8,132 nt of DNA from Pseudomonadota bacterium (GCA_030591305.1 JAUVBI010000140.1:1-8132); one strand, 5' to 3'; shown: positions 1-6,177, numbered from the stretch's first letter. Translations and numbers: made by a program. The notes: a model not told the origin generated them from the sequence alone.

Positions 1-470
1 TCAACCCCGTATTTCTCACAATAAGCAGGCCCCAACAACGAAAACATCGCCGGCGCGGTCATGCTGGATTCAGTACCATCACCATCGGGGCCGGGAATAA
101 CCAGACCGGAGTAGCCGCCATCCTTGAGTTTCTCTACCCCGACAGCCATCACCAGGTCGTAAGCACCACTGGCCACCGCGTAAGCGGCATTGCGAATTGC
201 CTCGCTGCCGGTTGCACACATGTTTTCCAGCCGGGTGACCGGCTTGTTGTTTGTCTTCAATGCCTCGGAAAAAAGCATACCGGAAATGCCACTGCCAAAG
301 GTGCCCAACCAATAGGCATCGACATCATCCTGCTCGACACCGGCGGACTCGTAAGCACTGGTCGCCGCTTCAATAAGCATATCCGAGGCATCCCTGTCCC
401 AGTGTTCGCCAAATGCTGTGCATCCCATGCCAACAATCGCGACTTGATCTTTAATTCCATTACTAGCCAT
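1..470 (-). CDS. Thiolase family protein (SCP-x / acetyl-CoA acetyltransferase type), N-terminal part
   Basis: Partial gene; 156 complete codons are visible before it leaves the left edge. Seen: the N-terminus contains VAIVGMGCTAFGE, the usual first strand of SCP-x-like thiolases. ENMCATGSEA carries Cys85 at the position of the acyl-accepting thiolase nucleophile (compare NCATGSTA in SCP-x), and ASGAYDLVMAVGVEKL follows, as in this family. The second half, with the His and second Cys of the active site, is outside the window, so thiolytic activity cannot be confirmed. The ATG start is supported by AGGAG eight bases upstream (479-483), which overlaps the stop codon of the preceding gene; the two are therefore probably translationally coupled. 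Family knowledge: such thiolases cleave or form beta-ketoacyl-CoA, and members paired with DUF35/OB-fold proteins include archaeal acetoacetyl-CoA thiolase and Ltp-type steroid aldolases. A cytoplasmic role in CoA-thioester cleavage or condensation is inferred. The family call is firm; the substrate is unknown. Confidence 0.88.
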   Translation of the reverse strand, partial: MASNGIKDQVAIVGMGCTAFGEHWDRDASDMLIEAATSAYESAGVEQDDVDAYWLGTFGSGISGMLFSEALKTNNKPVTRLENMCATGSEAIRNAAYAVASGAYDLVMAVGVEKLKDGGYSGLVIPGPDGDGTESSMTAPAMFSLLGPAYCEKYGV

Positions 471-481
471 GATGTATTCTC

Positions 482-1882
482 CTAGCGCTGTGGTCGCGCT
501 TTCCAGAAATAATTGTGGACTCCCTGACCGGTATACAGCCGCCGGAAAGTCATTTCGAGTTGATTCCCAATTTTTACTTGTGCCGGATCAGCATCAGTTA
601 GTTCACAGGCCATGCGACCACCGACCTCAAAATCCACGACGCTGGAGATCACCGGAGGTTGCAGGCTATAAGCCAGGTGATCCAATGTAAATGTGGTCAC
701 TTTGCAGGGCTCATCCGCAAAGCGCTCTTCTTTCATTTTATCCACCGAGTTGCATTTAACGCAGACTCTCGCCGGCGGTAAATGGCCCTGACCACAGGAT
801 TCACACCGCGAGCCGCAAAAACTATACTTCCAGCGCTCATGGCGCTTCATAATCGGGGCTGAAGGCCGGTCGGGGTCGGGGCGTCGCGGTGGCTCGAAGG
901 GCAGAATACCGCGCCACTTCAAATAGGTATTGTAAACAAGCCCATTGTCACCGGAATCTATCCAGTGCTGTACTGATCGCTGTGGCCGCCCACTATTTAT
1001 CTTGTCAGTCACTTCGAGCACCACGGCATCACAGCCATCAGCGGTAGATAGCAGCAGGATTTTGTCCCCCGGCCTGGCGGTATCAAGTGTATTGGCCAAT
1101 ATCAGCCCGGCGTGGGCGGCGCCACAACGACCGAGATTACCAGCCATCATATCGGCAACTTGCTCGGGCTTGAGTCCGAGCGCCCGTGGAATACCGGCTA
1201 CATCGCGCTTGTTGGTCGCATCAAGAATTACCGTTGCCAAGTCCTCCGGTGCGACACCTGCATCAGCCAGTGCTCGCTGTGCGGTATCGAGACTGACCGG
1301 ACCAAGTATCTGGATGCCAAAACGTTCCTCCCATTGCCGGGCGAATTGATCGCCGGGCAGGCGCCAGACGTCCAGCACTTCCGTCGTGCTGGATGCCTGG
1401 CCCAGCACCTTTGCGATGGCCTGATCGCCAGGCCCGGTGACGAAAGCGACGGCAGCATCGCCACTATCGCGCTCTCGTGCGCCTCCCGGCCCTCCGATGA
1501 CGACATCGCTGGTACAAATCAGGGACGTTTTGCCCGCCGCTCCCAAATCCGCACCCAACAGCATCCCGGCCAGCCCCATGCGGGTATTGCCACCCAACTC
1601 CATGGAACGTATTGAAGCGGGTAAATCCAGTGCAGAAGCTATCGCCGCGGCATTGAGCTTCTCCGCATAAGGCGGGCTGGTAGTAGCGAAAATCAGCGTG
1701 TCGATAGAGCCATTATTATTGCTATCAAATACGCGTTTTGCCTCACGACCCGCCTCCACCGCCATGGAAACTGAATCTTCGTCGTAACTGGCGACCGCGC
1801 GCTCACCCCGGCCACCGCCGATGGCCGCTCTCGCCAACCGGTAGTACGGCACATAACTCCCATAATCAAGAATTCCGGACAC
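482..1882 (-). CDS. HMG-CoA-synthase-like protein fused to C-terminal zinc-ribbon/OB-fold (DUF35) domain
   Basis: The product is 466 residues. Start: GTG at 1880-1882, preceded at five bases by AAGGGGG (1888-1894). An upstream in-frame ATG at 1987 would add 35 residues unlike the family and has no comparable ribosome site. Domain 1 (about 1-295) is thiolase-fold and HMG-CoA-synthase-like: GILDYGSYVPYYRL at 3-16, SPPYAEKLNAAAIASAL at 69-85, GDAAVAF at 141-147, GNLGRCGAAHAGL at 248-260. Domain 2 (about 345-466) has a zinc ribbon formed by Cys360, Cys363, Cys374 and Cys377, followed by an OB fold that contains VVDFEVGGRMACELTDAD. By eye alignment the HMG-CoA synthase Cys, Glu and His positions are replaced (SMELGGNTR at 93-101, ATTSPPY at 66-72, LDATNK at 220-225), so true HMG-CoA synthase activity is doubtful. 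Family knowledge: in archaea, thiolase, DUF35 and HMG-CoA synthase form a channelling complex. This fusion plus the coupled thiolase downstream suggests a similar assembly. A structural or scaffolding role is possible. Confidence 0.88.
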   Translation of the reverse strand: MSGILDYGSYVPYYRLARAAIGGGRGERAVASYDEDSVSMAVEAGREAKRVFDSNNNGSIDTLIFATTSPPYAEKLNAAAIASALDLPASIRSMELGGNTRMGLAGMLLGADLGAAGKTSLICTSDVVIGGPGGARERDSGDAAVAFVTGPGDQAIAKVLGQASSTTEVLDVWRLPGDQFARQWEERFGIQILGPVSLDTAQRALADAGVAPEDLATVILDATNKRDVAGIPRALGLKPEQVADMMAGNLGRCGAAHAGLILANTLDTARPGDKILLLSTADGCDAVVLEVTDKINSGRPQRSVQHWIDSGDNGLVYNTYLKWRGILPFEPPRRPDPDRPSAPIMKRHERWKYSFCGSRCESCGQGHLPPARVCVKCNSVDKMKEERFADEPCKVTTFTLDHLAYSLQPPVISSVVDFEVGGRMACELTDADPAQVKIGNQLEMTFRRLYTGQGVHNYFWKARPQR

Positions 1883-1887
1883 ATTCA

Positions 1888-1894
1888 CCCCCTT
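1888..1894 (-). promoter_or_regulatory. Ribosome binding site deciding the GTG start of the HMGCS-like/OB gene
   Basis: AAGGGGG on the minus strand lies five bases before GTG (1880-1882). From there the protein begins VSGILDYGSYVP, as expected for the family. An ATG two bases upstream (1882-1884) is in another frame and leads to a short unrelated peptide, so GTG is preferred. Confidence 0.7.
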
Positions 1895-1899
1895 AGTAA

Positions 1900-2103
1900 T
1901 TAAGCAATTGATGTAACTCCATAGACATCGACCGGCACGGGAAAAACTACCGAAGCACTCAAAATCACCGTGCCTGACCGTAAACAAAGTGGTCCATAAT
2001 CTACCAATGGTATTGGTCTGTCAACGCGCCAGAATACTCCGCTGCTGAAGCTGTGTCCATGCGTCTGTACGAGATTATATTGAATATCCTGAGCAGAATT
2101 CAT
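1900..2103 (-). CDS. Candidate small protein, 67 residues, unknown (doubtful)
   Basis: This is a small ORF in the divergent region, oriented like the HMGCS-like gene and ending 17 bases before its GTG. It starts with ATG at 2101-2103 behind AGGGGAAG (2107-2114), a fair Shine-Dalgarno match, and the palindrome at 2116-2130 lies just upstream. The peptide begins MNSAQDIQYNLVQTHGHSF and has a moderately hydrophobic C-terminal third (GTVILSASVVFPVPVDVYG). I recognise no domain, no clear signal peptide and no metal motif. Codon use is rich in A- and T-ending and rarer codons (GGA, CCA, AGA, ATA), unlike the larger genes, which argues against strong coding selection. It could be a real leader gene of the operon, a decayed fragment, or simply 5' untranslated DNA with a chance frame. 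Position and ribosome site are the only support. Confidence 0.3.
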   Translation of the reverse strand: MNSAQDIQYNLVQTHGHSFSSGVFWRVDRPIPLVDYGPLCLRSGTVILSASVVFPVPVDVYGVTSIA

Positions 2104-2115
2104 TGTCTTCCCCTG

Positions 2116-2130
2116 ATTCTAGTTTAGAAT
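2116..2130. promoter_or_regulatory. Short palindrome, possible operator
   Basis: ATTCTA and TAGAAT form perfect six-base arms around GTT. The site sits 13 bases upstream of the start of the small leftward ORF and 234 bases upstream of the HMGCS-like start. Its size suits a dimeric regulator, but six-base arms can occur by chance. Confidence 0.3.
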
Positions 2131-2196
2131 AGTGCAAGAATTGGCCGTGTTATTGCGCTCGATTTCCATTGGGCAAGGTAATCACTGGTTTTCACC

Positions 2197-2214
2197 ATCG
2201 ATTGCGCAGTCGAT
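2197..2214. promoter_or_regulatory. Near-perfect 18-base palindrome, candidate operator of the LLM gene
   Basis: ATCGATTGCGCAGTCGAT reads the same on both strands except for one symmetric pair (T at 2202 against G at 2209). It ends 35 bases before the LLM start codon, where a repressor would block transcription. Part of it recurs 49 bases upstream as ATTGCGCTCGATTT (2152-2165), suggesting paired binding sites. No regulator gene is visible in the window. Confidence 0.4.
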
Positions 2215-2249
2215 TTGTCCAATGACTAACTGGAAAAAGGAGTTGGATT

Positions 2250-3188
2250 ATGCAGCTGAATGAGGGCGTACAGTTTGGTTTTATAGGTGGCTTTCCTGAT
2301 GCGACCGCAGCGAAGGCGACGGTAGCAATCGCTGAGGAACTCGGTTTTGATTCATTATGGGTGGGGGATCATGTTGCTTTTCCAGTGCCTATGTTGGATC
2401 CCTTGTTGCAGTTGGCCCTGGCTTCCGCTTTTTCCACTAAATTAACTTTAGGCACCGGGGTTTATTTATTGCCTTTGCGACATCCGACAGTGGTGGCCAA
2501 ACAGGTATCGACACTGGATTTGATGACTGGAGGGGATAGAGTGATTTTCGGTGTGGGCATTGGCGGCGAGTTTCCCAACGAGTACGCGGCTTGCGGTGTT
2601 GATGTGCATGAGCGTGGGGCCAGGCTGAGTGCGGCGATTCCTGCGCTAAAAGAATTGTGGAAAGGGGAGCCTGCCTCCTACAAGAGTGAGTTTTATCAAT
2701 TTGAAAAGGTTGACATGCTGCCTGCGCCCGCTACCGCGGGTGGCCCCCCCGTGTGGTGTGGTGGTCGCGCAAAGGCCGCACTGAGCCGCGCCGCGAGGAT
2801 TGCGGATGGCTACCTTTCTTACGCGATTACCGCAGATATGTTTGCTGATTCACTTGAATTCATCGGTGAAGAATTTGAAAAGCAGGGCAGGGAGCAAATT
2901 TTTTCTACCGGGCATTTACTGTTTATTCGAATAGACGATAGCTATGAGGCCGCCCATAAAACCGCAACCGAGCATCTTAGCCAGCGTTACGCGATGGACT
3001 TTTCCAAACCCGCCAAAAAATACGGTGCCTTGGGAAAATCTGAAGATGTCGCGCAAATCATATCGGGCTACTATCAAGCGGGAGTGCGACATTTTGTGCT
3101 TGATTTGGTAGGCCCATTTTCTGAGCGAGAAGAGCAGTTGCAACGATTTTCACATGAGGTAATACCACTTTTATCCTTTAGTGATTGA
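2250..3188 (+). CDS. LLM-class (luciferase-like) oxidoreductase, flavin- or F420-dependent
   Basis: The product is 312 residues, a usual length for the single-domain F420-dependent-like branch of the luciferase superfamily. Start: ATG behind AAGGAG (2237-2242) at seven bases. Seen in order: a first beta-strand with GVQFGFIG (6-13), GFDSLWVGDHV at 32-42, DPLLQLALASAFS at 50-62, the core strand TLGTGVYLLPLRHP at 66-79, VAKQVSTLDLMTGG at 82-95, FGVGIGGE at 100-107, and the late motif PVWCGGRAKAALSRAARIADGYL from about 167. These are hallmark positions of the TIM-barrel LLM fold. Family knowledge: members use FMNH2 with oxygen, or F420, to oxidise or reduce alcohols, aldehydes or ring carbons in the cytoplasm. 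The cofactor cannot be settled here. Its neighbours suggest a redox step on the same substrate handled by the CoA enzymes, but it is divergent from the HMGCS-like/thiolase pair and may be controlled separately through the palindrome at 2197-2214. Confidence 0.88.
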   Translation: MQLNEGVQFGFIGGFPDATAAKATVAIAEELGFDSLWVGDHVAFPVPMLDPLLQLALASAFSTKLTLGTGVYLLPLRHPTVVAKQVSTLDLMTGGDRVIFGVGIGGEFPNEYAACGVDVHERGARLSAAIPALKELWKGEPASYKSEFYQFEKVDMLPAPATAGGPPVWCGGRAKAALSRAARIADGYLSYAITADMFADSLEFIGEEFEKQGREQIFSTGHLLFIRIDDSYEAAHKTATEHLSQRYAMDFSKPAKKYGALGKSEDVAQIISGYYQAGVRHFVLDLVGPFSEREEQLQRFSHEVIPLLSFSD

Positions 3189-3398
3189 AATCAGTAGTGC
3201 CCGAGATACTACCCCGGCAAACTAACCTGATATATCTTATCCGCGGCTCTGTAAGCCACTCCGGACCCTGGATAAGCGGCAATAGCGTTTTCAGCACAAC
3301 CCAAAGTGGTTTACTCAAGGGCGCTTCGCTTTATCCATTGGCGAAAAAAGCGCTACAACTCCAACTCTTGAATCTGTAATCTGACTGGAGGCTGCTTC
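3189..3398. other. Structured gap between LLM and MFS genes
   Basis: This stretch of 210 bases has no supported gene. CTTATCC (3236-3242) and GGATAAG (3270-3276) form seven-base arms enclosing a smaller GGCT/AGCC hairpin. A third related word, CGCTTTATCC, lies downstream (about 3328-3337), and GCGCTT and AAGCGC bracket it. No clean U-tract follows, so this is at best an imperfect terminator or a folded leader of the MFS transcript. Confidence 0.35.
3386..3391 (+). promoter_or_regulatory. Ribosome binding site deciding the TTG start of the MFS gene
   Basis: TGGAGG lies seven bases before TTG at 3399-3401. The TTG frame gives FYGWILLAYVSACYF, the expected first membrane segment of an MCT-like carrier. 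The next in-frame ATG, the codon for Met30 after this segment, would remove it, so TTG is the likely start. Confidence 0.7.
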
Positions 3399-4649
3399 TT
3401 GTTTTACGGCTGGATTTTACTGGCCTATGTCAGCGCTTGTTATTTCGCGATTGTAGGCGGCGGCTTCTACGGTTTCACTGTGGTGATGCCAAATATGATT
3501 GAGACACAGGGCTGGAGCCGTACCGTGGGTTCAGTTGGCGTCTCGATCATGATGATGACCTTTGGTCTGAATGCCCCATTGATCGCAATACTGATTGCCA
3601 GGATCAAAACACATGGAACCATGCTGCTAGGCGGTTTGATAGTCACGCTCGGCTGTATAGTGCTCTATTATTCAAACTCGATCCTCGCTTTTTATATGGG
3701 CTCGTTGCTGCTTGGTGTGGGGTTTTCCACGACATCTATCGTGCCAGGCAGCCACCTGATTACGCAGTGGTTTAACCGCCGCAGGTCTATGGCGTTGGGT
3801 ATTTTTATGGCCAGCGGTGGCTTGGGGGCCTTTGTATTTGCTCCAGCTTTTGCACAAGTGATTGAATCGACTGGTGACTGGCGAAACGTCTGGTTCTATA
3901 TGGCGGTAATCGGAATTAGCGTAGGCGTTACAGGGTTTTTTATCATTCGAGAGCACCCTTCAGATGTGGGCCAGCACATTGATGGAATTGATCCGAACAA
4001 TGATGTCGGTAATGGGGGTAAACCTCTGCGACCGGCGCGCGTCCACAAGTCTGCGGAAAACTGGAGCCAGCGGGAAGCTTTTCACACCCGCGTCTTTTGG
4101 TTAATTTTGTTTGCCTCATGCATTGTAATGACTGGAAATGCAATAGTAACCAGCCAGCTGGTTTTGCATTTAACGGACCTGGGTATTTCGCAGGTTGTTG
4201 CTGCCAGTGCGCTGGGTGTTGTGGGTGCGCTGAATACGGTTGGACGTTTCTCTGGCGGTATTTTAGGGGATTTGATCGAGCCAAAATTACTTATGCTGCT
4301 GGGCATGATCCTTGAGTTTCTGGGGATTTACGCACTCATCAGTGCCGACCAGGAGTTTCTGGTGTACCTGTTCGCAGTGCTGTTCGGGTTGGGTTTCGGT
4401 CTTTATCTTGTCGCATTTACTTCGGTGGTTGTGAACTACTTTGGCGCCAAAAACTATGCCAGGATCTTCGCGCTGATGGGGCTCTGTTACACACTGTTTA
4501 TAGCGTCTGGCCCAATACTCGCGGGATACGCGTACGACAGACTGGGCAGCTATGATCTACCGTTCTATGTGATTCTTGGTTTGGGCGCATTTGCGACATT
4601 GGCACTCCTTATGATGAAACCACCGGTCAAGCCGCCGGTGTCTACCTGA
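3399..4649 (+). CDS. MFS transporter, monocarboxylate/oxalate-formate carrier-like
   Basis: The product is 416 residues, normal for a 12-segment major facilitator. It is hydrophobic throughout, with two six-helix halves joined by a hydrophilic loop at about 184-230 that contains REHPSDVGQ. Seen: FYGWILLAY at 2-10; the GWSR turn after segment 1 (38-41), typical of MCT-like carriers; the loop QWFNRRRSMALGIFMASGG at 123-141, which matches the WFxxRRxxAxGI signature of this branch; and in the second half GRFSGGILGDLIEPK, which is the MFS motif-A-like loop. It acts in the inner membrane. Family knowledge: relatives carry monocarboxylates, dicarboxylates or aromatic acids, often by proton symport. 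Uptake of the acid later activated by the neighbouring CoA-transferase is an inference from context. It lies on the LLM strand, 210 bases downstream, and converges with the CoA-transferase gene. The TTG start may lower expression, which is common for membrane carriers. Confidence 0.9.
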   Translation: MFYGWILLAYVSACYFAIVGGGFYGFTVVMPNMIETQGWSRTVGSVGVSIMMMTFGLNAPLIAILIARIKTHGTMLLGGLIVTLGCIVLYYSNSILAFYMGSLLLGVGFSTTSIVPGSHLITQWFNRRRSMALGIFMASGGLGAFVFAPAFAQVIESTGDWRNVWFYMAVIGISVGVTGFFIIREHPSDVGQHIDGIDPNNDVGNGGKPLRPARVHKSAENWSQREAFHTRVFWLILFASCIVMTGNAIVTSQLVLHLTDLGISQVVAASALGVVGALNTVGRFSGGILGDLIEPKLLMLLGMILEFLGIYALISADQEFLVYLFAVLFGLGFGLYLVAFTSVVVNYFGAKNYARIFALMGLCYTLFIASGPILAGYAYDRLGSYDLPFYVILGLGAFATLALLMMKPPVKPPVST

Positions 4650-4726
4650 TTCGCTCGCTGCAAGGCACAGTTCACAAGGAATGGGCAGCCCTTTTCAAGA
4701 ATTGCAACACAGCAGCGGGCGGATTG

Positions 4727-4761
4727 GGTGGTTCCCTTCGAGCGAGCCGCCAAGGGCCACC
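4727..4761. terminator. Weak hairpin between convergent genes, possible terminator
   Basis: GGTGG-TT-CCCTT (4727-4738) pairs with AAGGGCCACC (4752-4761), giving about ten pairs with a two-base bulge and a 13-base loop. It lies in the 120-base gap between the convergent MFS and CoA-transferase genes, where a bidirectional terminator is expected. There is no T-run on either side, so it is not a standard intrinsic terminator. Confidence 0.25.
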
Positions 4762-4769
4762 AGCTGAAC

Positions 4770-5945
4770 TTACAGGACAATACCTTTTTCCCGCAAATCG
4801 GCGACCTCTATGTCATCCAGCCCCAAGCCAGATAGCACCGCATCAGTATCCTGACCATGAGAGGGCGGGTGCGCTATTGAAGATGACCGCTCACCACCAA
4901 ACATCGCCGGAGATCGAACAACACGCATGGAGCCCATCAATGGGTGCTTAACAAGCTCCACTGTTTCATTGGCGGTAATCTGTTCCTGGGACAAAACATC
5001 TTCGTAGTCATGGCATCTGGCGGCGGGCACATGTTCATTACGAAGTCTCGTCAAGAGATCTTCCGTAGAAAACTTGAGAAACGACTCCTTCAGTTCAGCT
5101 TTGTAGGCTTCTATATTTTCCAACCAGTTTTCAAGTGTGCCAAACCGGGGGTCATCCAATAAATCCTCCCGGCCCAGCGCCCGTGCAAGACCGGCTCTTT
5201 GTTGAGCCGTTGCAGCTGAAAAAGTGAGCCCCCCATCCCTGGTGTGCGATAGTTCGTAGATGAGGTCTGCAATCAAGGGTTGCTGGATCACATCATCATC
5301 CATCAATGTATGATTCATAAAGCCATCTGGAAACATAAAATACAGGCTGGCATCCAGCATGGAAAGATCGATATGCTGCCCATCTCCGGTTTTCTCCCGC
5401 TGAAACAACGCTGCGGTAACCGCTTGAACAGCGGTCAGGGCTGTCACCTTGTCACACATCAGGTTACGGATAAATGCCGGCTCACTTTTCCCCTGCGTTG
5501 CGGCAAAGCCAGCATGGGCCTGGATGATAGGGTCATAGGCGGGGGCGTTCTTAAAGGCACCGCGGGTACCAAAACCTGTGATGGCAACGAAAATAAGCCC
5601 AGGGTTGCTCTTTCTCAAAAGATCACTGCCAAGGTTTAATCGGTCCATGACACCTGGCCTGAAATTGTGAATAACGACATCGGCCTTTTGCGCAAGCTGC
5701 CGTACAAGGGCCTGCCCGGCTGCATCCTTGATATTAATTCTTGCTGACTGTTTTCCTCGATTACAGCTGGCAAATAGTGCGGAGATACCGCCTTTGGACG
5801 TGCCTAAGTAGCGCATGGGGTCACCCATCTCTATAGGCTCCACTTTAATCACATTAGCGCCCTGCTCCGCCATAATCATGGAAGCGAAGGATGCTGTAAC
5901 CATCGTTGAAAACTCAAGGACGGTGATATCTTTCAATGGTTTCAT
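4770..5945 (-). CDS. CaiB/BaiF family III CoA-transferase
   Basis: The product is 391 residues, the usual length for family III CoA-transferases. Start: an ATG four codons upstream (5955-5957) overlaps the Shine-Dalgarno sequence GGAGA (5951-5955), which sits five bases before the ATG at 5943-5945; the inner ATG gives MKPLKDITVLEFSTMVT, the normal family N-terminus. Numbered from that ATG: MAEQGANVIKVE at about 25-36, followed by GDP; NRGKQSARINIK at 62-73; DVVIHNFRPGVMDRLNLG at 89-106; GFGTRG at 124-129; the catalytic aspartate is probably Asp165 in NLMCDKVTALTAVQAV; GDGQHIDLSMLDAS follows. Family knowledge: CoA moves between carboxylic acids through an aspartyl-anhydride/thioester intermediate in an interlocked cytoplasmic dimer; alternatives are racemases such as alpha-methylacyl-CoA racemase. 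The lack of an obvious ligase nearby fits substrate activation by CoA transfer, or racemisation of a methyl-branched acyl-CoA. The gene stands alone on its strand, divergent from the SDR gene. Confidence 0.92.
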   Translation of the reverse strand: MKPLKDITVLEFSTMVTASFASMIMAEQGANVIKVEPIEMGDPMRYLGTSKGGISALFASCNRGKQSARINIKDAAGQALVRQLAQKADVVIHNFRPGVMDRLNLGSDLLRKSNPGLIFVAITGFGTRGAFKNAPAYDPIIQAHAGFAATQGKSEPAFIRNLMCDKVTALTAVQAVTAALFQREKTGDGQHIDLSMLDASLYFMFPDGFMNHTLMDDDVIQQPLIADLIYELSHTRDGGLTFSAATAQQRAGLARALGREDLLDDPRFGTLENWLENIEAYKAELKESFLKFSTEDLLTRLRNEHVPAARCHDYEDVLSQEQITANETVELVKHPLMGSMRVVRSPAMFGGERSSSIAHPPSHGQDTDAVLSGLGLDDIEVADLREKGIVL

Positions 5946-5950
5946 TTTTA

Positions 5951-5955
5951 TCTCC
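5951..5955 (-). promoter_or_regulatory. Ribosome binding site deciding the CoA-transferase start
   Basis: GGAGA on the minus strand lies five bases from the ATG at 5943-5945. The outer ATG (5955-5957) overlaps this site and has no good site of its own, so the protein is taken to start at the inner ATG. Confidence 0.65.
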
Positions 5956-5995
5956 ATTATTTTGCAGGAGGATGCCTCGACTCATCAGGGTGTAT

Positions 5996-6016
5996 ATTAC
6001 GCATGATTATCGTAAT
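5996..6016. promoter_or_regulatory. Inverted repeat upstream of the CoA-transferase gene, possible operator
   Basis: ATTACG (5996-6001) and CGTAAT (6011-6016) are perfect six-base arms nine bases apart, 51 to 71 bases upstream of the CoA-transferase start. A nested GCAT/ATGC pair lies inside. On the minus strand GATAAT (6006-6011) resembles a -10 box, but no good -35 box is at the right distance. Confidence 0.3.
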
Positions 6017-6148
6017 GCATCTTGCGCCGCGTGGCCAAGGTGTGCAACTCGAACTTGTTCCGCAAACAAAGACTAAGGCAGGCAGTCTTGATGAAAGCGG
6101 TGTTGTGTGACACCCCCAGAAAAGGAATTTTCTTTTTTGACATACCTG

Positions 6149-6177
6149 TTGAAATCATTACAGCGGGCAGCCATTAT
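6149..6177 (+). promoter_or_regulatory. Candidate sigma-70 promoter for the SDR gene
   Basis: TTGAAA (6149-6154) and CATTAT (6172-6177) are 17 bases apart, with the -10 box 58 bases upstream of the SDR start. A perfect TTGACA at 6137-6142 lies slightly upstream but has no matching -10 box at 16-18 bases. This is a plausible but unproven promoter. Confidence 0.35.

Larger units (their letters stand above)
1883..2249. other. Divergent intergenic control region between HMGCS-like/OB gene and LLM oxidoreductase gene
   Basis: This 367-base stretch separates two oppositely transcribed genes and should hold both promoters. It contains the doubtful small ORF (1900-2103), a 15-base palindrome (2116-2130), a near-perfect 18-base palindrome (2197-2214), and a direct repeat linking 2152-2165 with 2201-2216. 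I could not assign a convincing sigma-70 promoter. The best rightward candidate is TTGCGC (2154-2159) with GGTAAT (2177-2182) at 17 bases, which is weak. Confidence 0.6.

Noticed and set aside
1112..1615. Open frames on the plus strand within the HMGCS-like/OB gene (also 945-1349)
   Set aside because: They are shadow frames of a well-supported gene; no family resemblance or good ribosome site.
1883..1987. 35-residue N-terminal extension of the HMGCS-like protein from an upstream ATG
   Set aside because: The extension does not look like the family N-terminus, and a strong ribosome site sits directly before the internal GTG.
3185..3379. 64-codon frame between the LLM and MFS genes
   Set aside because: Starts with TTG overlapping the LLM stop region, lacks a Shine-Dalgarno sequence, and the peptide resembles nothing; the stretch is better explained as structured noncoding DNA.
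3189..3398. Integron attC-like site or mobile-element end
   Set aside because: The stems do not carry the attC end consensus, and no integrase, transposase or target duplication is seen.
4621..4640. CACCGG/CCGGTG hairpin at the end of the MFS gene as a terminator
   Set aside because: Only six pairs, lies inside the coding sequence and has no T-run after it.
5280..5639. Plus-strand open frame of 119 codons opposite the CoA-transferase gene
   Set aside because: Antisense to a clear CaiB/BaiF gene; no domain and no ribosome site.
6137..6142. Perfect TTGACA box upstream of the SDR gene as the -35 of its promoter
   Set aside because: The hexamer at 17 bases (ACAGCG) does not resemble a -10 box; TTGAAA/CATTAT slightly downstream fits better.
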